A stretch of DNA of 9,780 nt from a bacterium (GTDB taxonomy: Bacteria > Myxococcota_A > Bradymonadia > UBA7976 > UBA1532). Position numbers and translations under genes: made by a program. The stretch lies in contig JAUHVS010000169.1 of the NCBI GenBank assembly GCA_030424955.1, positions 1 through 9,780 on the forward strand, written 5' to 3'. Below are positions 1 through 4,672 of the stretch, piece after piece (the first letter of the stretch is position 1; each line of letters starts with the position of its first letter). The notes below the pieces were generated by a model. That model was not told the DNA's origin. It saw only the letters and a program-made list of their open reading frames with translations, and did not search any database.

Positions 1-424
1 CCTGGGGCACCACCTGTATCTGGCCCAGCAGGCCATCGAGCAGCAGGTGGGCGAGCAGGCACAGGGCGTGGGCGGCATGACCCTGGGGGCCGATCCCCTG
101 GCCACCGCCGTGAGCCTCGCGGCGTGGCGCAGCGACCGGATCCTCCCCGCCTTCATCGTGCGCAAGACCGCCAAGGGGCACGGCACGGGCGCCTGGGTCG
201 AGGGGCGGCGCAACCTGCCGGACGGCGCCCCTGTGATGGTCGTTGAGGACGTCGTCACCACCGGGGGCACCACCCTCAAAGCCCTCGACCGCATCCGCGC
301 CGAGCGGCTGCGCCCCATCGGGATCGTCGCCATCGTGGATCGCGGCGCCGGCGGCATGGACGCGCTGCGAGGCAGCGGGCTGCCGGTCACGGCGCTCTTC
401 TCCCGCGACGATCTGCCGCGGTGA
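1..424 (+). CDS. pyrE: Orotate phosphoribosyltransferase, 3' part (5' end outside window)
   Basis: PyrE joins orotate to PRPP to make orotidine 5'-monophosphate, the fifth step of pyrimidine synthesis, in the cytoplasm. The frame is open from base 2 and gives 140 codons before TGA at 422-424, about two thirds of the usual 190-210 residues; the start lies upstream. Three landmarks identify it: the VGGMTLGADPLA segment (from about base 68), the mobile catalytic loop RKTAKGHGTG (about 161-190) carrying the lysines and histidine that contact pyrophosphate, and the PRPP-binding signature VMVVEDVVTTGGTTLKAL (about 233-286). A GTG at 47 could look like a start but would remove part of the conserved fold, so I do not use it. 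The stop overlaps the start of the next gene (GTGA), which suggests co-translation with the lipoprotein. Other phosphoribosyltransferases share the PRPP motif, but the KGHGTG loop is specific to PyrE. Confidence 0.93.
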   Translation, partial: LGHHLYLAQQAIEQQVGEQAQGVGGMTLGADPLATAVSLAAWRSDRILPAFIVRKTAKGHGTGAWVEGRRNLPDGAPVMVVEDVVTTGGTTLKALDRIRAERLRPIGIVAIVDRGAGGMDALRGSGLPVTALFSRDDLPR

Positions 425-1017
425 GGCCCCTGCGCCTCGTCCTCGCCCTCGCCGCCACCCTCGCGGGCTGCGGCGCCAGCGGCCCGGTGGCCTGGCGGCC
501 CGACCCCAACGCCCCCCGCGATCACGCCGACACGGTGAAGACGTGGACCCGCCACGGCGAGGCCTACGACGATCTCGAGGTGCGGCTGCTGGCCGACGCC
601 ACGCTCATCTCGCCCGCCTTTGCCCACAGCTACGCGCATGAAGAGGCCGAGCGCCTCGGGCTCTCGCCCGCCGAGACCGCAGAGCGGGTGCGGGGGCGGG
701 TGGCCCAGGCCGAGACGAGCGTGCAGATCCTGCTCGGCCTGACCACCACCGATATCCTGTGGAACGACCTGGACAAGGCCCGCCCCACCCTGCGGGCGCG
801 CCTGGTTCGGGGCGACCAGCAGATCGCGCCCATCAACCTGCGGCGTCTGGACCTGAAGGCCAAGATGGCCATCCGGGCCTACTTCCCCCCCCTGACGGTG
901 TTGGAGGAGGTCTACTGGATCACCTTCCCGCCTCGACCCGACAACAAGCCCATCACCTTGCGCATCGCGGGGGCGCCCGCGCGCCTGGACCTGCGCTGGG
1001 AGTTCACCGGTGACTGA
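421..1017 (+). CDS. Conserved small lipoprotein of unknown function
   Basis: A 198-residue protein with a type II signal peptide: positive residues at 2 and 5, a hydrophobic core at 6-15 and the lipobox L14-A-G-C17, so the mature protein should start at a lipidated Cys17. The mature part has a charged helical segment (about 40-105, with WTRHGEAYDDLEVRLLADATL), then WNDLDKARPTLRARLV (114-129) and a C-terminal beta-rich part with AYFPP and VYWITFPP (153-171) ending in LRWEF. This layout resembles an unnamed lipoprotein family I associate with myxobacterial genomes; that is recollection, not a search. The GTG start at 421 shares four bases (GTGA) with the pyrE stop, and no clear Shine-Dalgarno sequence precedes it, which fits translational coupling. 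Its own stop lies inside the first codons of the hydrolase gene. Function unknown; a lipidated envelope location is the only supported inference. Confidence 0.82.
   Translation: MRPLRLVLALAATLAGCGASGPVAWRPDPNAPRDHADTVKTWTRHGEAYDDLEVRLLADATLISPAFAHSYAHEEAERLGLSPAETAERVRGRVAQAETSVQILLGLTTTDILWNDLDKARPTLRARLVRGDQQIAPINLRRLDLKAKMAIRAYFPPLTVLEEVYWITFPPRPDNKPITLRIAGAPARLDLRWEFTGD
998..1002 (+). promoter_or_regulatory. Ribosome binding site for the hydrolase gene
   Basis: GGGAG lies 7 bases before the GTG at 1010, inside the last codons of the lipoprotein gene. It decides in favour of the GTG start, which makes the two genes overlap by 8 bases. Confidence 0.6.
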
Positions 1018-1879
1018 GGGCTGGCACAGCGCCCCCGACGGCACCCAGCTGTTCTACGAGATCGAGGGGGACGGCCCGCTCGATCTGCTGCTGGCCGACG
1101 GGATCGGCTGCGACGGCTTCGTGTGGCGCTACCTGCGCGAGGCCCTCGCCCCCTTCGGACGCATCATCCATTTGCACATGCGAGGCCACGGCCGCAGCGC
1201 CGCGCCGGCGGATCCGGCCGCCATCCGCATGCAGGACTTCGCCGACGACTGGCGCGATCTGCTCGACTCCCTCGGGAGCACCCAGGCCGTCGCCATCGGG
1301 CACAGCATGGGCGTGCAGGTCAGCCTCGAGCTCTGGCGCCGCGATCGCGCGCGCATCAAGGGCCTGGTGCTGGTGGCGGGCAGCTTCGAGAACCCGCTGG
1401 CGACCTTCCGGGACGGGCGGCTCGTGGAGCGGCTGCTGCCCATCCTGCAGACCATCACCCGTCTGGGCGGGGCGCCCCTCGCCCACGTGTGGCGACGCGC
1501 CCTGCGGCTCCCGGCCGCCTACTACGTGGCCACCATGACCGAGATGCACCCCGACCTGAGCCGGCGCGCGGACGTCGAGCGGTACCTGGAGCACATGGCG
1601 GGGATGGACCCCCACACCTTCTTCGAGATGCTCGGTCAGGCGGGGGCCCACACCGCCCGCGCCTGGCTGCCGGAGATCGACGTGCCCACGCTGGTCGTGG
1701 CCGGTGAGCACGACCAGTTCACCCCCGCCCGCCTCTCCGAGGAGATGGCTCGCCTGATCCCCAACGCCGCGCTGTGCACCGTCCTGGATGGGGCGCACGC
1801 GTGCCCGGTCGAGCACCCCACCCTCGTGAACCTCACCGTCGTCGACTTCCTGACGCAGCACTTCGCCACCGAGGCCTGA
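1010..1879 (+). CDS. Alpha/beta-hydrolase fold protein
   Basis: A 289-residue cytoplasmic alpha/beta hydrolase with no signal peptide. The catalytic triad is visible: nucleophile Ser99 in the elbow GHSMG (97-101), acid Asp235 in AGEHDQFTP (231-239) and His263 in DGAHACPVEHP (260-270). The early strand-turn region has ADGIGCDGFVW (29-39), followed by HMRGHGRSAAP (56-66), typical of esterases, epoxide hydrolases, haloperoxidase-like and lactonase-like members. Residues about 130-210 form a helical cap domain with many Met and Arg residues. The length is normal for the family. It starts at GTG 1010 with a good GGGAG ribosome site and overlaps the lipoprotein by 8 bases, so it is very likely co-transcribed with pyrE. 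The substrate cannot be told from sequence; the position behind pyrE does not imply a role in pyrimidine metabolism. Confidence 0.92.
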   Translation: MTEGWHSAPDGTQLFYEIEGDGPLDLLLADGIGCDGFVWRYLREALAPFGRIIHLHMRGHGRSAAPADPAAIRMQDFADDWRDLLDSLGSTQAVAIGHSMGVQVSLELWRRDRARIKGLVLVAGSFENPLATFRDGRLVERLLPILQTITRLGGAPLAHVWRRALRLPAAYYVATMTEMHPDLSRRADVERYLEHMAGMDPHTFFEMLGQAGAHTARAWLPEIDVPTLVVAGEHDQFTPARLSEEMARLIPNAALCTVLDGAHACPVEHPTLVNLTVVDFLTQHFATEA

Positions 1880-2109
1880 CCGGCCAGCCGTCGGCGCCGG
1901 CGGCGTGGCCACGGCTGCCCCCCTGCACCGCCAAGCGAGCCGCCGCGTTCAGGGGGTCCGACCGTTGAGGGGCGCTGGCTGAGACGGAGGGGCGCGCTCG
2001 GTGGCCGGCCTCATCCACCCTGCAGGCGACGTGACCGGACGCTGGCCCAGGCGCGGGCGCGGGGCGACCGACTGGGGCGCGCGCGGCGCGACCCAGCCGC
2101 CGCAGCGGC
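1880..2109. other. Noncoding gap between convergent genes
   Basis: This 230-base stretch separates the hydrolase (+) from the FHA gene (-). I find no convincing gene in it: open frames crossing it are short Arg/Pro/Ala-rich translations with no motif. It contains two inverted repeats, listed separately, one at each edge just past a stop codon, and several GGGGCG-type runs without clear periodicity. Confidence 0.6.
1885..1917 (+). terminator. Possible transcript-end hairpin after the pyrE-hydrolase operon
   Basis: CAGCCGT (1885-1891) and ACGGCTG (1911-1917) are perfect 7-base inverted repeats separated by 19 bases that are themselves GC-rich and partly self-complementary. It begins five bases past the hydrolase stop. 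No T run follows, so an intrinsic terminator in the classical sense is not shown; position is the main argument. Confidence 0.25.
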
Positions 2110-2110
2110 T
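2095..2110 (-). terminator. Possible transcript-end hairpin after the FHA operon
   Basis: AGCCGC (2095-2100) and GCGGCT (2105-2110) form a perfect 6-base stem with a 4-base loop. Read on the minus strand it starts at the last base of the FHA gene's stop codon. There is no T tract. The placement mirrors the hairpin at the other edge of the gap. Confidence 0.3.
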
Positions 2111-3438
2111 CAGGCCAGCAGATCCACCTTGAAGAGCTGTTGGCCGAGCAGGAGCAGGTCCCCCTGCGCCAGGATGCCTTCCCCCTTGATGCGCAGGTAG
2201 GTGCCGTTCGTGCTGCCGATGTCTCGCAGGAAGAACCGGCCGTCGCGGGTCAGCAGCTTGCAGTGGCCGCCGCTGATGAAGCCGTCGTCTCCGAAGAGGA
2301 TCTCGCCCCGCTCGCGGCCGAGCTGCTCCTCGGGGCGGCGCAGCACCCACACGCTGGACACCGTGTCGATGCCGACCGAGAGCTGCAGCCGCCCCCAGGC
2401 CCCACGGACGGGAGATCCCAGCACCGTCGTGCCATCCCCGGCGCCGGGCACCATGGGCCGCACCTGGCTCATCTCCTCGAAGCGCAAGAGCTGCTGCCCG
2501 ATGCGGAACATGTCGCGGTGGAACAGCTCCACCTCGGCCTTGATGCGCAGGAAGACGCCGTTGAGGCTCGCCTCATCGCGCACGAAGAGCTGACCCCGCA
2601 CGAAGAAGAAGGTGGCATGGCGCGGCGACAAGAACGCGTCGTTGCGGAACAGCGGCAGGGGGTGGTTGCGCCCGACGGTGGTCTCGCCCACGTCCAGCGG
2701 GAAGGCCTCGCCCTCCGTGCCGTCCGGGTGGATCAGCACGAGGCGCGCGCGGTGCTCGGCTGCGGGCGCCATGGGCGTCGCGGCCACCGGCAGCGCGGCC
2801 CCCTCGAAGCGCGAGCCACACACGCCACAGAACTTGAAGCCCTCGGGCACGTGGGCACCGCAGCTGCGGCAGGCCCGCGGATCGGCTGACGCCTGCTCCA
2901 CGTTGGGGGGCGGCGGCATGCCGAGCAGCGAGCCATCGGGGGTGCCGTCGTCCTCGTCCAGGCCCACAGGCGCGAGCTCGTCGCGGGTGGAGCCGACGTC
3001 GTCGTCGAAGCTCGGCGGGCCCAGCACGACGGCGCGGGGCGCGGCCTCCCGGGGCGGCGCGGCCACGAGCGCGGGCGTCGCGGCGGCCGCCACGGCGTCC
3101 GAGAGCGGGTCGACCACGGCGGGTGGCTCCACCACGGGGGGCGCCTCGGCAGGCTCAGCCTCGGGGCCCAGCCGGACGACCTTCGCCGCCGCGGTCGCGA
3201 CGAGCTCAGGCGCCGGCTCAGGCGCCGCCACCGGCTCGGCGACGGGCTCCGGGGCTGGGGTGACGGCCTTGACCCGGATCGGGCTCGGCGTCGGGAGCGC
3301 TGTGGGCGCCGCGACCGGCGCCGCGACCGGCGCAGGTGGCTCGGACGCTCGGTCCGCCGCCACCAGCTCAGTGCCGCAGCCCAAGCAGAACTTGTAGTGG
3401 TTCTCGTTGCGGCGGTCGCAAGTCGGACAGACGATCAA
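2110..3438 (-). CDS. Two-zinc-ribbon, two-FHA-domain adaptor protein
   Basis: A 442-residue soluble protein. Order of parts: zinc ribbon 1 (C4, C7, C18, C21), a long Pro/Ala/Glu-rich linker (about 28-188, probably disordered), zinc ribbon 2 (C190, C193, C204, C207), FHA domain 1 (about 232-321) and FHA domain 2 (about 349-440). FHA domains bind phosphothreonine peptides; the binding residues are present in both: GR 256-257, S271-x-x-H274 and N293-G294 in the first, and G374-R375, S389-x-x-H392 and N411-G412 (STNGTY) in the second. The start is TTG at 3438, chosen because GGGAGG sits 6 bases upstream and zinc ribbon 1 begins at residue 4. TTG overlaps the TGA of the paralogous upstream gene, so the pair is translationally coupled. 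It probably assembles phosphorylated partners downstream of Ser/Thr kinases; partners are unknown and no kinase of that class is in the window. Confidence 0.9.
   Translation of the reverse strand: MIVCPTCDRRNENHYKFCLGCGTELVAADRASEPPAPVAAPVAAPTALPTPSPIRVKAVTPAPEPVAEPVAAPEPAPELVATAAAKVVRLGPEAEPAEAPPVVEPPAVVDPLSDAVAAAATPALVAAPPREAAPRAVVLGPPSFDDDVGSTRDELAPVGLDEDDGTPDGSLLGMPPPPNVEQASADPRACRSCGAHVPEGFKFCGVCGSRFEGAALPVAATPMAPAAEHRARLVLIHPDGTEGEAFPLDVGETTVGRNHPLPLFRNDAFLSPRHATFFFVRGQLFVRDEASLNGVFLRIKAEVELFHRDMFRIGQQLLRFEEMSQVRPMVPGAGDGTTVLGSPVRGAWGRLQLSVGIDTVSSVWVLRRPEEQLGRERGEILFGDDGFISGGHCKLLTRDGRFFLRDIGSTNGTYLRIKGEGILAQGDLLLLGQQLFKVDLLA
3305..3333. repeat. Two and a half copies of a 12-bp direct repeat in the linker
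   Basis: The unit GGCGCCGCGACC occurs at 3305-3316 and 3317-3328 with the first five bases again at 3329-3333. It encodes part of the Ala-Pro-Val-Ala linker repeat following zinc ribbon 1. It looks like slippage expansion in low-complexity coding sequence, not a separate element. Confidence 0.7.
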
Positions 3439-4223
3439 CGGGCACCTCCCGTCATCTCAACGCGCAAGAGCTGCTTGCCCACGAACAGGTAGTCGCCGTG
3501 CCCCACCGGCTGCGGTCCGGCGATGCGCACGTAGGTGCCGTTTCGGGAGTCCAGGTCCACCAGCCGCACGCCAGCGGTCGTGAACTCGATCTGGCAGTGC
3601 CGCCCACTGATGAAGCGATCGTACGGGAAGTCCAAGTCACACCCTTCGCGCCCAATGCTCAGCCGGTCGCCGCTGACCATCCGGGTCAGGCCGGGGCGGC
3701 CCCCCTCGAACATCTGGGTGATCCGCCGCGCGCCGTCCGGGTACGGGCTCCCGAAGAACTGCGTGTGGTCCGGCCCGACGCCCGGGCCCGCCAGGGGGCC
3801 CCACTCGACCCGCAGCAGCTCCTCGCCCGCGAGGAAGAGGTCGCCGTCGTTGAGCAGGACTGGCGCCTTGATGCGGATGAACACCCCGTTCAGGCTGTCC
3901 TCATCGCGCACGTAGAGCTGGCCCTGCTCGTAGTAGAAGTTGGCGTGACGCGGCGAGAGGTAGTGGTCCTCGGGGAACAGGATGGCCCCGGCCTTGCGGC
4001 CCGTGATGTGCTCCGCCGCGTTGAGGTGGTAGCTGACGCCGTCCATCCCCTCGCCCCGAATCAACACCAGCCGGGCGCGGGCCGTGCTGGCCGCTGGGGC
4101 CGGCTGCGCGACCGGCGCGGGCTCAGGCTGCCCCTGCTTCATCGGGCTGCCGCACGCGCCGCAGAAGCGGTGCGACTCCGGCACCTCTGCGCCGCAGTGA
4201 CTGCACTGGAGGGTTGATCCCAT
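3435..4223 (-). CDS. Zinc-ribbon, two-FHA-domain adaptor protein
   Basis: A 262-residue soluble paralogue of the following gene. It has one N-terminal zinc ribbon (C7, C10, C21, C24), a short Pro/Ala/Gln linker (28-47), FHA domain 1 (about 49-140: G75-R76, S90-x-x-H93, N112-G113) and FHA domain 2 (about 178-256: G191-R192, S206-x-x-H209, N228-G229 in SRNGTY). All residues expected for phosphothreonine binding are there in both domains. The frame stays open to 4469, but I start at ATG 4223: CGGAG lies 6 bases upstream, the zinc ribbon begins at residue 7, and a good promoter lies between 4257 and 4286. The upstream extension would read through that promoter in an Arg/Pro-rich translation. Shared phrases such as SPRHA, SLNGVF, IRIKA and the SGxHC/NGTY pair show that it arose by duplication with its neighbour. 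Role: likely phospho-dependent scaffold; exact pathway unknown. Confidence 0.9.
   Translation of the reverse strand: MGSTLQCSHCGAEVPESHRFCGACGSPMKQGQPEPAPVAQPAPAASTARARLVLIRGEGMDGVSYHLNAAEHITGRKAGAILFPEDHYLSPRHANFYYEQGQLYVRDEDSLNGVFIRIKAPVLLNDGDLFLAGEELLRVEWGPLAGPGVGPDHTQFFGSPYPDGARRITQMFEGGRPGLTRMVSGDRLSIGREGCDLDFPYDRFISGRHCQIEFTTAGVRLVDLDSRNGTYVRIAGPQPVGHGDYLFVGKQLLRVEMTGGAR
3445..3450 (-). promoter_or_regulatory. Ribosome binding site fixing the TTG start
   Basis: On the minus strand GGGAGG stands 6 bases before TTG 3438, within the last codons of the upstream FHA gene. It is the strongest Shine-Dalgarno sequence in the window and supports the unusual TTG start. Confidence 0.75.
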
Positions 4224-4229
4224 GAGGCA

Positions 4230-4234
4230 CTCCG
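4230..4234 (-). promoter_or_regulatory. Ribosome binding site for the first FHA gene
   Basis: CGGAG on the minus strand, 6 bases before ATG 4223. It decides for this start over the open frame that continues 82 codons upstream. Confidence 0.65.
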
Positions 4235-4256
4235 AAGCGGGCTCGATAGTGGCGCA

Positions 4257-4286
4257 GTTATAGAACCCTGGGCCCTGGCGTCGCAA
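4257..4286 (-). promoter_or_regulatory. Sigma70-like promoter of the FHA operon
   Basis: On the minus strand TTGCGA (4286-4281, four of six matches to the -35 consensus) and TATAAC (4262-4257, five of six matches to the -10) are separated by 18 bases. Transcription would begin near 4250, giving a leader of about 27 bases with the CGGAG ribosome site in it. Such AT-rich boxes are rare by chance at this base composition. Confidence 0.5.
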
Positions 4287-4302
4287 CCTTGGCGCGTGGC
4301 CC

Positions 4303-4319
4303 CGTGGCGCCGCGCCACG
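4303..4319. repeat. Perfect 7-bp inverted repeat in the divergent region
   Basis: CGTGGCG (4303-4309) and CGCCACG (4313-4319) flank CCG. It lies about 17 bases upstream of the leftward -35 box and just before the weak rightward -10, so it could be an operator seen by both promoters or simply a chance GC palindrome. Confidence 0.4.
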
Positions 4320-4384
4320 TGCTATCCTGTCCTCCTCGATCGGCGCCATGAGGCGCGCCGAGGTTGCCGAGGAGCAGACGGGAC

Positions 4385-4672
4385 ATGCCGCACCGCCATT
4401 GGGTGGGTCTCTTGCTGGGCCTGTGCGGCCTGTCGAGCGCCTGTGAGGAGACGCGAACGGTCGCGCCAACGGACGCCTGGCCCGAGCCCGTGCCGGTCCT
4501 CTTCATCGACGCTGCCACCGCCCCGGCGCCGTTGGACGCCGCGGCGCCGGACCGGACGGCAGGCGATGGCGATCCGCGCGACGCCGACCTCGCTGCGGAC
4601 GGCGCCCAGGACGACGGCGCAGCCGGCGCGGAGGACGGCGGCCCGCCGGACGCGGTCGGGCGCGACGGGTGA
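4385..4672 (+). CDS. Short Asp/Ala-rich putative lipoprotein
   Basis: A 95-residue protein with an N-terminal export signal (His/Arg at 3-5, hydrophobic 7-17) ending in LSSAC, Cys20 being the likely lipidated residue. The lipobox is not ideal, with Ser at -3 and Leu at -4. Behind it is EETRTVAPTD, then a low-complexity segment (about 42-95) made mainly of Asp, Ala, Gly and Pro, without aromatic residues or cysteines, likely disordered and strongly acidic. Such acidic tethers usually carry a folded domain, but here the gene stops after the tether. ATG 4385 is preceded by GAGGAG 10 bases upstream; a TTG at 4364 would add seven residues and cannot be excluded. The TGA overlaps the GTG of the histidine kinase gene by four bases. 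Biased composition and an in-phase signal peptide favour a real gene; the function is unknown. Confidence 0.62.
   Translation: MPHRHWVGLLLGLCGLSSACEETRTVAPTDAWPEPVPVLFIDAATAPAPLDAAAPDRTAGDGDPRDADLAADGAQDDGAAGAEDGGPPDAVGRDG

Larger units (their letters stand above)
4224..4384. other. Divergent intergenic region
   Basis: A 161-base gap between the leftward FHA operon and the rightward lipoprotein-kinase operon. It holds the leftward promoter (4257-4286), an inverted repeat (4303-4319) and a weak TATCCT element at 4323-4328 that could be a -10 box for the rightward operon, without a matching -35. Its AT-rich patch around 4255-4265 stands out from the GC-rich surroundings. Confidence 0.6.

Noticed and set aside
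1004..1912. A 302-codon open frame on the minus strand opposite the hydrolase
   Set aside because: No motif, biased composition, and the opposite strand encodes a complete catalytic triad.
2140..2889. Open frames on the plus strand inside the longer FHA gene
   Set aside because: They are Ala/Glu/His-rich complements of coding sequence with no recognised domain.
4224..4469. Longer N-terminus for the first FHA gene, adding 82 residues
   Set aside because: It would cross a good promoter and the ribosome site, overlaps the lipoprotein gene, and reads as Arg/Pro-rich sequence; the zinc ribbon starts just after ATG 4223.
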